64,000 nucleotides of DNA from Aselliscus stoliczkanus. Taxonomy: Eukaryota; Chordata; Mammalia; Chiroptera; Hipposideridae. Shown one piece after another: positions 1-11,358 of the stretch; position 1 is the first letter of the stretch; each line of letters opens with the position of its first letter. The stretch covers positions 70,494,559 to 70,558,558 of the forward strand of contig CM066739.1 in NCBI GenBank assembly GCA_033961575.1, given 5' to 3'. The notes beneath the pieces are model-generated. The model saw only the letters and a list, made by a program, of their open reading frames with translations. It was not told the origin of the DNA and ran no database searches. The translations under genes and the position numbers were made by a program.

Positions 1-10
1 TATTATTATT

Positions 11-447
11 TTTTAAAGTTTTTTTTTTTTTGGAGGGGGGAATTGGAAGAGAGAACAGTGTTGGGTATCAGGGAAGGGGAACAGACAAGTTGCTATTCTT
101 TTGTTCTTCAGTCTAATTGTGGAGGTGGTCGCTTCACTGGCCCATGTTGGTATTGTTATCATTGTGCTCTTCCCGACTGAGGCAGTTGGTGACCAGCCAT
201 TGGACGGCCCCTCACAACTGGCTGCCAGCCACTCACTGTAGCCTATGGCAGCCCACTGCAGTCCCACTGCAGCCTACGCTGACCCCGGAAACTCACGGCA
301 GCCCAGCTCCAGGTGGAGCTGTTGTTCACCATCTTAGCTGTAGAGGGCGCAGTGTCATTGGCCCATGTGGGATCTGAACCGGCGGTCCTGCTGCTCAGAG
401 CTTGCGCTCCCAAGCCAACTCTTAACCAACGAGCCACTCTGCTGGCC
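11..447 (-). mobile_element. Long composite tRNA-derived SINE
   Basis: Read on the minus strand it starts with a tRNA-like head at its high-coordinate end (GGCCAGC..GTGGCTC..GTTGGTTAAGAG, then a box-B-like GGTTCAGATCCC). It runs through a roughly 250-bp body and a second tRNA-like stretch near 130-200 (GGGAAGAGC..TGATAAC..CATGGGCC). It ends in GTTCCCC-type sequence and an A-tail, seen as the T-run at 21-31. The layout matches the element at 8875-9257. No clean target-site duplication was found and the left edge lies near the window start. The short open frames across it are by-products. Confidence 0.75.
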
Positions 448-1301
448 TTAGAGTCACTTTAAATATGGGCTGGCATTTTTAAAATTGAAAAATATCATTC
501 ATGATAATGGGTTGAATACACTTAAAAACACAAATAATGTGTATGAGTGTTTGTATTTTTTAAATTCACTTTTCCTCCTTTGCCAAAAAAAAAGAAAAAA
601 GCTAGTTTAGAAGTATATTTTCTCAAGTTCCACATTTAATTATTATCCCGTCCTGTAGGACTTACCCACACTAGATTTTATTTAAGGAGTTTTACAATAC
701 CCAAGATCCTCAATGAATTTTAAAACCCAATTAATTTTGAAATAAATTGACCAGACATGTTCTTAATGGTCAATTAATTCCCTCAGGTGCAATGATGTTT
801 TGACTTGAACAATCTGAGGTGTTCTGTAATTGATCACTCAACATGCCCCATCTTGTTTGCTTCAGAAGCTCAGATTCTCTAAGTTTGATGGGAAATCTTA
901 GTATTTTAAGATCACTAATTTATTTCAAGTCTTTCAAGTTGTCAATAGTTGATGAAATGCGCTATGCCCAATCTTTCTACTATTTCCCCATCTATTTCAG
1001 GGCTTTGCAAGCCTAGAATAATTTGTAGGAACTCAGTCCTTTCAAACACAACATTTAGATCTGTAATACAGAAATTGCTTTTGAAGAATACTTCAGTGAA
1101 AACTTTCTTCATTATTTAATGTAATATGACTATGAAATTTGATAAAGTACAATCTGCAATTGGTAATTGTCTTACATTTTCACAGTGTTAGCTAGGGTCC
1201 TTATTCTGTTGATCTTTCCCTTCATCTTCAGTTGGGCACCCTTACTGTATTCTAACTTGTAATATGGCCTAGTTTAAAGTAAGATTTTCTAACCTTATAT
1301 T
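448..1301. other. AT-rich non-coding stretch, nothing recognised
   Basis: No gene, RNA or repeat family was recognised between the composite SINE and the palindromic MITE. Confidence 0.5.
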
Positions 1302-1303
1302 TA

Positions 1304-1384
1304 TTGGGTCGTCAGAAAAGTCATTACACATTTTTGCAATGAAAAGCATAGAAAAAAAACACCATGACTTTTCTGACAACCCAG
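1304..1384 (+). mobile_element. Palindromic mariner-type MITE, copy 1
   Basis: An 81-bp element with near-perfect inverted ends (TTGGGTCGTCAGAAAAGTCA at the left; the reverse complement TTGGGTTGTCAGAAAAGTCA at the right, last base changed). It is flanked by TA on both sides (1302-1303 and 1385-1386), the target duplication of Tc1/mariner elements. A short asymmetric core (TTTTTGCAAT..CATAGAAAAAAAA) gives an orientation. It resembles human MADE1 in size and design but has a different terminal sequence. No coding capacity; it would have depended on a mariner transposase supplied in trans. Confidence 0.85.
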
Positions 1385-1451
1385 TAGAATGTTGCTGACA
1401 AGCTAGAATCTATTCAACTGTTTAAATCAACATATTCAGCCTAAAATAAGG

Positions 1452-1453
<2 letters not shown>

Positions 1454-1520
<67 letters not shown>
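1454..1520. repeat. (CT)n microsatellite
   Basis: An uninterrupted CT dinucleotide tract of about 33 units. Confidence 0.97.
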
Positions 1521-1522
<2 letters not shown>

Positions 1523-1523
<1 letters not shown>

Positions 1524-2804
1524 TTACCTAGCACAGGGCCTGGCTCATTGTGGGTGCTATTATACTTTTAAAATTTAATATGTGACTTGTACAAATTGCA
1601 TCATAACTTCTTTCTTAAGCAACATAGCATCACTTTCAGCAACTGGTAACCCAAAGCAACTGACACTCTCTTGTTTTGAATCAGCCTGCCCAAGAAGCCC
1701 ATCATTCTATGGTATTGAATAGAAAGACACAGAAGAGAAAAAGGCAAAACATTTTATTAGTCCTAGAAAAAAAATACAGAATCAGAAAGTCAAAACTTCT
1801 CTAGTCTGGACCTGTGCAAGTTTCACAATCATATTATTAAATTTTGCATTGGCAGATTGCTCGAGGTGTAGTTACCTGATCAGTGTGTGTCAGATAGATT
1901 GGCAGCCACCAGCATTCCTTTGAAAATAGAACCCATAAAATTATGAGATCTAAGCCTGAGGCGAAACTGACAGGTCTTTCTAAAGCCAAATGATGGCAGC
2001 TACTATTAAGACATTGTTTTTATGATTGAAAACAAGTCTTACCATCACAAAACTGCATGATGATTTAAGGCTAAATTGTTCCTTCTACCTTAGACATAAC
2101 ATTTCATGTCAAGCAGCTTCTTATGACATTGAGAATTGAATGTCAGTCACATGTGTGACCAAGACATACGAAATGGAATAAATGTGTGTTTGCTTGGGCA
2201 TTTTGGAAGGGAATTTTTGTACTATAGTCTTTTTAGAAGATGCTGCTGTTTGTGCAGCAGGCTTTTCTCATTGAACATGTGTTAGGTCCATTTTTTGATG
2301 AATGATTGTGGCTCTTGTCTAAAGTTGCTGAGACTCTTAAGATTTTTGCCTTTTGGTTGGCCAGAAGATTTTTCTGTAGTGGAAAAATGCCATCCCTCAA
2401 GCCTGGCATCAACTGTCCTGTCCCCATTGAGTTAACCATCTATCTACACACCACCGTAAGGCATTTTCCTGTTTCCCAGTTTGGAGTCACTTCCCTTCAG
2501 TCTATCATAAAACAGCTCATTGGGCATTGCTCTGCAGTGCGGATGGGCTTTACCATAACGTACTGGGAAATTATACACATTCTAAGATTTCATTCTTGGT
2601 GATTTGGTTCCATCATTGAATTGTAAAGTTGCAAGTATTTTGTAAGGTCATGAATTATGTAAATTCAGAATACGGTTTTACTTTTTCTGGACGATTTCTC
2701 CTTAAAGCTGAATCACTGTCATTAAGCCACTAAGTATAATGTGTGTGGTTAGTCTAGGGATCCCAGTCAGAAACACTGTGTCCCTGGATACCTGCATGGC
2801 ACAC
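1523..2804. other. Non-coding stretch, nothing recognised
   Basis: Ordinary AT-rich sequence. A frame of 98 codons at 2306-2602 and an overlapping one on the other strand resemble no family I know. Confidence 0.5.
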
Positions 2805-3095
2805 TGCTCTGCATCTCTGCTCAGTTATCATCTTTTCAGAGAGACCATCTGACTTGCCCAGCCCTACTCCCAAGCTGGCGCTCCTTATCAATCCCATCTT
2901 GAATTGTTTTCTGACAATAGTACATATTAGAATATGACCTGTGTATTTATTTGCTTATTTGTTTATAGCCTGTCTCTAGTGTGTTTAAGGGAAGGACTTT
3001 GTCGAATTCTCTGCTCTATTCCAGCTCCTAGAACTATCCTTCACAAGCAGTAGATACTCCAAAAATACATATTAAATGAGTGAATAATGAAAGAG
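2805..3095 (+). repeat. L2 LINE 3' end
   Basis: Shows the usual L2 3' landmarks in order: a pyrimidine-rich block, the TATTTATTTGC..TTTGTTTATAGCCTGTCTC segment, GGGAAGGACTTTGTC, then TAGATACTCCAAAAATACATATTAA and a GAGTGAATAATGA tail. Strongly diverged, as expected for an old mammalian repeat. Confidence 0.75.
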
Positions 3096-3589
3096 ACTGA
3101 TAATTCACAGACTCATACTTCAGTCTGGAGCCTGCTACCATGCTACTCCTTCTGGTTCATTCCCTCCTTTGAGAAAAAATGCCTCTGTGAACAGACGGTA
3201 GTTTAAGTGAAAGAATTTTACGTTAGCCTCTCAATCTGCTGTCTTGATAGAAATTCAGTTTGTGTGTTCCATGACTGGAAAAATGTGATATATTAATAGA
3301 AAGGGTACCTTTTTCATATTTATCATCTAATCCAAAATAGCTGTTTGTTGCAGTAAATTCCATCAATAAATGGATTGGCCTTATGGATTAAGTTACTTTT
3401 TGCCTAATTAACGTAATTAAGTAGGTGTCACAGTTGTGTATTCAGTTTAGGACTGAAGAGATTTAAGAATACATTGGGTTAAACTGAGTGAATGGATTTT
3501 ATTAGTCACAGCAATACATTTTCCTGATCACTGTAGTAATTGTAAAAAATGCAAACTGCATTGTAACAATTGTCACCTAAGTGAGTCCT

Positions 3590-3745
3590 TAGTATGTGCC
3601 TGACACAGTGTAGAGAGGGTTGTAACTCGCGTAAGATTCATGACAGACAAAGGAGATACTCTTGTTCCCATTTAACAGATGAGAAAACAAAGGCTCAAAG
3701 AATGGTATGAAACCTGTCTAAGGTCATTAGTTAGGACTTAGCAGA
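3590..3745 (+). repeat. MIR SINE
   Basis: Carries the MIR core order: TTCCCATTTAACAGATGAGAAAACAAAGGCTCA, then GGTCATTAGTTAGGA. Degraded and non-coding. Confidence 0.75.
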
Positions 3746-4535
3746 GATGTTTTTTACCCCTAATTCTGACTTCCTGACCTATAGCTCTCCATTTCTGCCG
3801 ATGCCAACATTACTGAGAGCGAACACAACCCTGTCTGTTTGAGGGAGCTCAACAAAATGGTGAAATTGAATTGTCTGGAAAATAGCAAGTAATATGGCCT
3901 GTTTGAAATTTTCCTCAAGGCTTGGTTTATACAGACGGCTACTCTGTGTTGTGTTCTCATCACCTCCCCTCGATGTGCTTGGTGCAGTTTCTGTCCGAGA
4001 GACTGTCAGCAGAGAAGTTTTTGCAAGAATCCTAAGACAATCTAAATGGAAAAGATGACATTAATAGCAGAAGTGGGAAAGAGGGCAATTTGTCTTGTTA
4101 CAATTTCATGATAATAGACTTATCCCATTGATAGAAAAGTATATCTTAAACCTCTTCTTATCAAACCCCACTCAGAAAAATAGCATCCCTCACTCCAGAC
4201 TTACCAAAATATTCTATAAAAAGTAGTCGTTTTGAAATTCTTGGATATGGCGATAGTATTAAAATTTTTTTTAAAGCAGGCTATAAAACCTGACCCATTA
4301 GTAGCCAATCAGGAACTTCCATCCGGGAACTTGTATAGAGCGTGTCTTTGGTATTTTAAGTGTTTTTTGATGATGGAAAATGAATTAAGAGACAACACTA
4401 TGGAAAAATACTGTCAGTGGAAAAAAATGCAATGGATGACTTTGGTTGATCAGTCTGATTTTACAGAAGCTAAAATAAAATAGAATTTTAAAGGTATTCT
4501 TCATTAATTTTTTTTTTTTTTGAAGTACACTTGGC
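3746..4535. other. Non-coding stretch, nothing recognised
   Basis: No recognisable gene or repeat. The 83-codon frame at 4232-4483 has no recognisable motif. Confidence 0.45.
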
Positions 4536-4722
4536 AAAATTGTGGAGACAGTAAAAAGATCAGTGGTTGCCAGGGGCTAGCGGGGAGGGAGGAATGAATA
4601 GGCAGAGCATAGAGGATTTTTAGGGCAGTGAAAATGCTATATGTACAACACTACTGTGATGGATACGTGTCATTATACATTTGTCCGAGACCACAGAATT
4701 TACAGCATTAAGAGTGAACCCA
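4536..4722 (+). mobile_element. L1 3' UTR fragment (L1M type)
   Basis: Contains the typical L1M 3' UTR run: AAAAAGATCAGTGGTTGCCAGGGG, GGAGGGAGGAATGAATAGGCAGAGC, AGAGGATTTTTAGGGCAGTGAAA and CATTATACATTTGTCCGAGACC. The SINE at 4723 interrupts it directly after GAACCCA. Confidence 0.7.
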
Positions 4723-4962
4723 GGGGTGGCCTGTTAGCTCAGTTGGTAGAACATGGTGCTGATAACACCAAGGTTACCAGTTCAATTCCCACATGAGCTT
4801 AGCACTTTCTTCCCTGCCATGTAGATATACTCTGTAGCCCTGTGTGTCCATAGCCTGTCTAGAAGGCGGAAATACCACCTCGTGGAAGAGTAGTCAAATA
4901 TTTGCTTTAAACCTCAGGTAAAACCAATATCTGATTAAAAATAAATAAATAAATAAGAAAAA
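4723..4962 (+). mobile_element. tRNA-Ile-like SINE
   Basis: The first 74 bases are a near-complete tRNA-like fold of tRNA-Ile type (GGCCTGTTAGCTCAGTTGG box A, GCTGATAACACC anticodon region, CCAGTTCAATTCCC box B). An unrelated body of about 140 bp follows, then an (AAAT)n tail at about 4936-4962. The acceptor stem is not paired and there is a body and tail, so it is a SINE and not a tRNA gene. The body differs from the other SINEs of this window. Confidence 0.7.
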
Positions 4963-5294
4963 GATGAACAAGCTGGAAAGTAAGAGGCATATTTGTTGGA
5001 ACTGATAGATACTCATAGTACTATGTGACCAGTAGCAAGATAACATGGCTGGATAAATTTCCCTGACAGGATTTATTAAAAGGTGATATATAATCATTTT
5101 TAATGGAAATAATGGCTGATGTTAATAATTTAGGTTCACTTTTATTCTGTGTTTTGACGTACTATCGCTGTATATAGACACGTTTATTAACTGTATCTTG
5201 AAACGAATACTTTTTTGTGTGAGATAGAGTGGCAACTGTTTAATAATTAAGGTAAACTGTGTTTATTTTTTGATGTCTGCTTATTTATAGCTAG

Positions 5295-5780
5295 TTGTAG
5301 TGGTTTCCTATTGCTGTTGTCACAAATTATCACAATTTTAGAGGCTTAAAACAAATACAAGTTTATCATATTATAATCCTGGGGGTCAGAAGTTCAAAAC
5401 AGATTAGCAGGGCTACCAACCTCCTGGAGGTGCCAGGGGAGACTTTTTTCAGCTTTTAGAGGCTACTTGTTTATGGCCAGCATTTATTGGCATGTGGCCC
5501 CTTCCTCCATCTTCAAAGCCAGTGGCCCCTTTCATGGAATCTGCCAGTCTCTCTCTCCTTCCATTGTCACATCACCTTTTCTGACTGACCCTCCTGCCCT
5601 CCTCTTATAAGGACTCTTATGACTGTCTTGGACCCAGATAACCCAGGATGATCTCCACATCTCAAGGTCCTTAAATTAACACATCTAAAAAATCCCTCTT
5701 TCACTGTAAGGCAACACATTCATGGGTTCCAAGGATAAGGACATGCATATCTTTGGGAAACAGTTCTTCTGTCTGCCATA
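5295..5780 (-). mobile_element. LTR-type retroelement relic, antisense
   Basis: Begins TGGTTTCCTATTGCTGTTGTC, with AGAGGCTTAAAACAAATACA, CTGGGGGTCAGAAG, GTGGCCCCTTCCTCCATC and AAAGCCAG further in. This is the antisense pattern of an old mammalian LTR, probably MaLR-like. The exact subfamily cannot be fixed by eye. Confidence 0.6.
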
Positions 5781-6990
5781 CTATTTAAGCTGCTAGACAC
5801 AGACACCTCCTGAAACCCATTACAGCTGATTTTAAATATGCCAAAATATTTTTAAGTTTTATTTTATTAGACAACTAATACTGTATGAATTTATTCTCAT
5901 TGTAAAATATGCACATTTTATGATAAAACTGAGTCTTACTTCTCAATCACTTTTAACTAAATAAATGCTTTATTGCCCTCCATGATAAACCCACCACGAT
6001 CTTCACTGGCTTTCTGTTTAGTAAAAGATGCACCACTGTCAGCTATGTTTATAAAGCAGCTGAGTAAAAAAGTATCAATAAGTATATTCTTAAATATTGA
6101 TTTTTTTATTAACCAATGTGCTACGAAACTAGCTACATATTTTTTTTAATCTTGACTGTCTTTTCAGATTATTATTTTTAGTTATTTTTTCATTTTACTT
6201 TTTGAAATTGTAATAAGCATCCTAGTTTCCTCTAGAATTCTTTTAGAGTGACTATTAAAAAAAAAGAAACATATGAAATGCCTGTAAGGTGTGAAAGTTT
6301 TTTTTTTCTTTTTTTTCTCTTCATGTTTTATTATCATAAAGAAACTCTCACTGAGTGACTTGAAACAGGGAGCAATAATTGACCAAAATTATTATCTCAC
6401 AGAATATGAAATTGGGAACATAATAAGACCAATAAATATGCGAGTTTCTTTGTAACTGCTAGCATCCTACAGTTAGAGTAGTTTAGGAGAACGAATTTCT
6501 GGGCTCTAGGGGCCACTACAAATCAAGATGCAAAGTCGTGAACTGTATGTTGCAAAATGGGGAGCTAAAAGGATCTCACGGAAACTACTTATAATGAAAC
6601 CTGCTATTCAACGTGATTTGGGCTCAGTACTTTACATTTTTAGGCATCCATTCAGGTACTCATCTGTTGAAGCGTTGTGCATATTTTTACTCGCAGCCAA
6701 GCCTATGCTACTATTAACATCAGTATCTACAGCCCTCATTCTCGCCTGATGGGCTGGCAATGCCCATTTGTCCTCTGGTGCTTACTGTGTACCACGTGGC
6801 ATTTTCCTGCTGTCATATACCCCAACAATCTGTAAGCCTTGCTCACTACTTAAGTGATATTTAGTTCAACTCGTTTATGAGGTTGTCTTTGGTGTCATTT
6901 ATTAAAGACATAGTTGGCTTTAATGTTTCTTTAAAAAAAAGAAAAGAAACCGTTGACACCTGGTCCTACATCGCAATTTATAAAGAAGGA
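5781..6990. other. AT-rich non-coding stretch
   Basis: Nothing recognised. The 73-codon frame at 6528-6749 shows no motif and its context is non-coding. Confidence 0.45.
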
Positions 6991-7345
6991 TTCAGGTATG
7001 AAATAATTTGGAGGTAATTTGCTTGAGGCAGAGAGACTAGTAGGTGCCAAGCCTCTGAGGTAAGAACAAACTTTACACATTCTATGAACAGAAAAAAGAT
7101 AATAAGGCTTGAGTTAATGAGTCAGAGTCAGAGAGAGAGATACGCTTGGAGGGCTTGTCAGGGACTAGAACAGTAGGTCTTACAGACTGTGGTAAAGAAT
7201 GTGGGATTTTCTTCTCAGTGTAATGGAAAGGCACTGGAGCAATTGAAGTATGGGGGTGATTTTACTACCTCAGTGCTGACAATATCTCTAAAACGTGAAT
7301 TCCTGATAAAATGGCTTCGTAAGCCATTAAGTTGTTTTAGTAAGA
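6991..7345 (+). repeat. Ancient interspersed repeat, family unresolved
   Basis: Contains GGCAGAGAGACTAGTAGG, CCTCTGAGGTAAGAACAAAC, ATTCTATGAACAGAAA and GGGATTTTCTTCTCAGTGTAATGG. These have the wording of a widespread old mammalian repeat that I recognise but cannot name with certainty. The 63-codon frame here is incidental. Confidence 0.4.
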
Positions 7346-7456
7346 ACAATATATACTCCAATATCAAGGTGTTTATTTAGTGGTCTACACCATAGGCATT
7401 GATTGCCAATTTAATCAGAAAGAAGACAAGGAGAGTATGACTTTTATTTAATATTA

Positions 7457-7668
7457 CCATCTTTCCCTGAAAATAAGACCAGGTCTTATATTAATTTTTG
7501 CTCAAACAATCTACATTTATTCATATACAAAAAATCTACCTTTATTCAAACAGTCATGTCTGGCTGATGATTTTAATTGGGGCTTATGTTTGGGGTAGGG
7601 CTTATAATACAAGCATTCTGAAAAATCATGCTAGGGTTTATTTCTAGTTAGGCTTTGGGGAAGCATGG
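7457..7668 (+). mobile_element. Non-autonomous DNA transposon, 212 bp, TA-flanked
   Basis: Ends are imperfect inverted repeats (CCATCTTTCCCTGAAAATAAGACC at the left; reversed right end CCATGCTTCCCCAAAGCCTAAC). Both sides carry TA (7455-7456 and 7669-7670). Internal blocks such as GGTCTTATATTAATTTTTGCTC also appear in partly inverted arrangement. No coding sequence. The superfamily is not certain; the TA duplication favours a Tc1/mariner-like element. Confidence 0.65.
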
Positions 7669-7670
7669 TA

Positions 7671-8535
7671 TTTTAGAAATCCTAGCTAATGTCATAAAGC
7701 AAATAAAATAAATATGATTTATTTTAAATATAAGTAAACTTTTAAATATAATATTTAAGTAAGTATAAATAAAGTTTTAAAATATGTACTTTATGAGGTA
7801 TAAATATTGGAGGGGAAATGAAAATGATTATTCACAGATAATATGACTGAAAAATAGCATATGCAAAAAATCAAAAATTACAAAGTAAATATTTTGGCAT
7901 TAAAACAATAGTTTCCTCCACAGCAGCAAAAACCAACTCCATTGTGGAATAGAAAAAAAAAACCAAGTACAATAGCAGTAAGAAATATAAAATACTTAGA
8001 AATACTTCAGAAAGCTAATGAAAAATCCCTGAGTCACATAAAAGAAAGCTTGTGAAAAGAGACATACCATATTCCCAGATGGGAAATCTAAATGTGTTAA
8101 AGCTGACAGTTCTTTCTGAGTAAATGGATAAACGTAAGGCAATCTCAGTTCAAGTCACATGGAATTGGTATGTAAAGAGCAGACTCTAAATCTACCGGAG
8201 CCCTAGGAAAAACCATGTCCAGCTTCTCTATCAAATGAAGAACTGTGCACTTCTTTTGAAGATGATATGTGTTCACTTGGCAAGAATAGTAAGCATATTA
8301 CTGCCTCTGACCGATGTGGGGAGAGAACACAGTCTAAGGATAAGAGCTACTGGTTATTAGGTGATGGGTTAGAGAGATAAGTGCTCTGTGTAAATCTGAC
8401 TGTGGAGAAGTCAGTGAAGGGGTCTGTAGAGTTAGGAGAAAAGACATTATCCATAAACATTGGAAGTGTTGCTGTTGAACAAAATAATATGTGTGTATCT
8501 TTGTAGAAAAGGCATTAAAGCAGCTCTTAATTTAT
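7671..8535. other. AT-rich non-coding stretch
   Basis: Nothing recognised. Confidence 0.45.
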
Positions 8536-8685
8536 CTAGTTATGGACAATAAAGCTTTTTTTTTTTTTTTTTTTGAGGGCAGTGTCACTGGCCCTCATAT
8601 GTGGGATCCGAACCGGGGTCATTGGCATCCCAGCCAGCGCTTAACCACTACACCACTTGGCTGGCCCTAGTTATGGACAATAAAG
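8536..8685 (-). mobile_element. Short tRNA-derived SINE with 19-bp target-site duplication
   Basis: The element proper is at 8555-8666, antisense. Read on the minus strand it starts GGGCCAGCCAAGTGGTGTAG with GTGGTTAAGCGCTGG, then CCCCGGTTCGGATCCC and CATATGAGGGCCAGTGACAC, and ends GCCCTCAAA plus an A-tail. A perfect 19-bp duplication (CTAGTTATGGACAATAAAG) flanks it at 8536-8554 and 8667-8685. The clean duplication and long tail mark a relatively recent L1-driven insertion. Same family as the copies at 33.8, 41.3, 58.5 and 63.5 kb. Confidence 0.92.
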
Positions 8686-8744
8686 ACAAGATAAGCCCAG
8701 GGTAATGAGAAAATAATAGTAATACATAACATAAAAAACAACAA

Positions 8745-8874
8745 CAACACAACACTTTACTGAGGTATAATTTACATGGAATAAAATACATCTATTTTAA
8801 GTATACTGTTAGATATGTTTTTGAGAAATGTTAGCCACTCATATGCACCATCCTAATCAAGAGAAACAGCACTT
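8745..8874 (-). mobile_element. L1M 3' UTR, part 1 (split by SINE)
   Basis: ACTTTACTGAGGTATAATTTACATG and CACCATCCTAATCAAGAGAAACAG are antisense L1M 3' UTR sequence. It resumes after the composite SINE at 9270. Confidence 0.65.
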
Positions 8875-9257
8875 TCTCTTTTTTTAAGATTTTACTGGGG
8901 AATTGAGAAAGGGGAACAGCCAAGGTGTTGTCCTTCAGTCTTAGTTATGGAGGGCACAGATAGCTCAGCTCCAAGTCCAGTCACCATCCGGCCGGCCGTC
9001 AACAGCTCATGGCCACTCAGCTCAGGGTGCGATGTTCAATCTTAGTTGCAGGTGGGCATAGCCCACCATCCCATGCAGGAGTCAAACCAGCAACCTTGTT
9101 GTTAGGAGCACGTGCTCTCACCAGCTGAGCCATCCTCTGTTGGCAGCTCAGCAGCAGCTCAGCTTGGGCGCAGCTCACTGGCCCATGTGGGAATTGAACT
9201 GGCGACCCTATTGCTCAGAGCTCATGCTCTTCACCAACTGAGCTACTCGACCAGTCC
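8875..9257 (-). mobile_element. Composite two-module tRNA-derived SINE
   Basis: On the minus strand: a first tRNA-like module (GTCGAGTAGCTCAGTTGGTG..GCCAGTTCAATTCCC), a GAGCTGCTGCTGAGCTGCCAACAG linker, a second tRNA-like module (GGATGGCTCAGCTGGTGAGAGC..GCTGGTTTGACTCC), a body and an A-tail. An 11-bp duplication (AAACAGCACTT) flanks it at 8864-8874 and 9259-9269. The second module is the point at which the short copies at 23.8 and 50.8 kb stop. A 76-codon frame across it is incidental. Confidence 0.85.
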
Positions 9258-9269
9258 AAAACAGCACTT

Positions 9270-9425
9270 CCTTCCCTGCAGAAAGCTCCCTCATGCCCCT
9301 TTGCAGTTATTTTCTCACCCTCTGACTCCAGGCAACCATTAATATGCCTTCTATAATTATAGACTAGTTTTTTTTTCCTTTTCCACAAATTCATATAAAT
9401 GGATTAATGAAAATATAAACAGTAG
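9270..9425 (-). mobile_element. L1M 3' UTR, part 2
   Basis: CTCATGCCCCTTTGCAG, CCAGGCAACCATTAATATGCC and ATAAATGGATTAATG continue the antisense L1M tail interrupted at 8874. Confidence 0.6.
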
Positions 9426-9904
9426 TCCTCTGATCTTCTTGAACTTTATACCCTACTCCTCCCTGACTTAGTCTCTAGCTACAAATTCAAAAATGCTCAG
9501 CTGATTCGGGGAGCATTTTGTCCAATAATACCTTCCTCTCTGGTAGCCCTCTCTGCAGACTCAGTCACTTCCATCAACCCATTAAGACAATTATTTTCTG
9601 GGTGGGCTCCCCACCCGCTTCTTGCACTGCAACCCCAAAACTGCCTCCAGGCCAAAAGCTGGGATGAAATATAGGGCTCATCTTGTTAGTTTTTTTTTCC
9701 TCAGGGAACTTGGTCTTGAGTTGTGTGTCCTGCATTGTCCATTATATGGGGGGAAAAGTTGCTTACCATATTTTGTTATTTTTTAGGTGTTTACATGGAG
9801 AGGGTAAGTTTCATTTTAGTTACTCCATCATGGTCAGAATCAGAAATCAGCACATAGGTTTTTAGTGAAGGAATTAGTATTATTTTCCCTTTTGAGCACA
9901 GACC
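9426..9904. other. Non-coding stretch, nothing recognised
   Basis: No gene or repeat recognised. Confidence 0.4.
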
Positions 9905-10082
9905 CTTTAGTGATTCCCAAGGCGTGGTGCACAAATGGCCAACATCATTATCCCCCAAGCAGCCTGTTAAATGCAGATTCCTGGGCTCTGATCCATCTTT
10001 TGGGGGATGAGACCTAGAAATCTAATTTTGAAAGCATCCTAGGGGATTCTTAAGTCTGGAAATTTTGAGCACCCTGGCTTTG
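9905..10082 (+). repeat. MER5A-like hAT-Charlie element
   Basis: TAGTGATTCCCAAGGCGTGGTGCAC, CCTGTTAAATGCAGATTCCTGGGC and GAGACCTAGAAATCTAATTTTGAAAGC follow the MER5A layout. Diverged and without clear terminal duplications. Confidence 0.7.
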
Positions 10083-10171
10083 ATTTGTCCTTAACTTTCT
10101 GCATAGAGACATGTCCACCATTTGCCCATCTTGCCAAGACAAGGGGTGTAGAATAATAGAGCAAGGCTTTT

Positions 10172-10715
10172 ATTATTTTTTTTAATTAAATGTATTGTAG
10201 AAACATTGGTTAATATATAAGCTTCAGGTGTACAATCTTAGAATATATCATCTGTATATGTACTCCACTGTGTACTCACCACCCAAAATCTAGTCTTCCA
10301 TCACCATATATTTGACCCCTTTTACCCTTTTCATCCATCCCCCATCTCACTTCCCCTCTGGTAACCACCATAGTGTTGTCTGTGTCTATGAGTTTGTTTG
10401 CTTTGTTTGCTCATTTGTTGCTTTTTGTCTAATATTTCACATATGAGTGAAATCATATGGTTCTTATCCTTTTGCATTTGACTTATTTCACTTAGCTTGA
10501 TGCTCTCAAAAGCCATCCATTTTATCAAAAATGGCAATATGTCATCTTTCTTTGGCTGAGTAATATTCCATTGTATAGATGTAGCACATCTGCTTTGTTT
10601 ACTTATTGGTCAAAAGACACTTAGGTGGTTTTCATGTGTTGGTTATTGTGAATAATGCTGCCATGAACCTAGGGGTACATATATCTTTGCAAATAAATGT
10701 CTTCAAATTTTTCAG
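10172..10715 (-). mobile_element. L1 3' end, antisense
   Basis: Antisense L1 ORF2 tail and 3' UTR: CACCATATATTTGACCCC, CTTATTTCACTTAGCTTGATG, TGAGTAATATTCCATTGTATAGATG and GGTTATTGTGAATAATGCTGCCATGAAC. The minus-strand frame at 10331-10537 (68 codons) is what remains of the ORF2 C-terminus and early 3' UTR. 5'-truncated copy. Confidence 0.88.
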
Positions 10716-11306
10716 GCGGAGCTGGCCTTTTAAAATGCTTAGACACAGCAGCTCATTTACATAGAGAACAGTTGCCCTGGAAGGGAAAGCAATGGATTTA
10801 CTCCTTGGTACCTTTTATAGCTTCTTTCCAAACCATGGACACTCAGACTGTTTTAGGTGTATAAGTAGCATTTTTTTTCATTTAGGAAAGACAGTGCCTA
10901 TTCACCAGGTTTACTAGCTCACTGTGACACCAAAGAAAAACGTCCTCTAAGCAGTATGGGGGTGGCATCAACTGCTCAGTGATGCACAAAGATGATTGTA
11001 GAAAGTGCCATCTGGTGTTTTAGAGATAATGGTATGAAAGGGAAAATATAGTGCCAGTGAAAATAACCACTCAGAAAACAACTAGAGTGGCACAGGTTTC
11101 TCTTCTGCCCACTCCACTTTCCTTTTCTACTCCCCTTTCTCAATTTATCCAGGCACCAAGCCCTATATGGTAGTTACTTAATGAGTTTTATTGTCTCAGG
11201 GTTCCTGCCTTTGAACAGAACATGTCTAGAAATAAGGCATTTTAATAACAAAGAAATAATGATAGAGTTCAGCAGTAACAGACTTATGGAGGATATTTCA
11301 TCTTGA

Positions 11307-11358
<52 letters not shown>

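Noticed and set aside
1454..1520. Long CT tract as a regulatory GAGA-type element
   Set aside because: An ordinary microsatellite; no promoter context.
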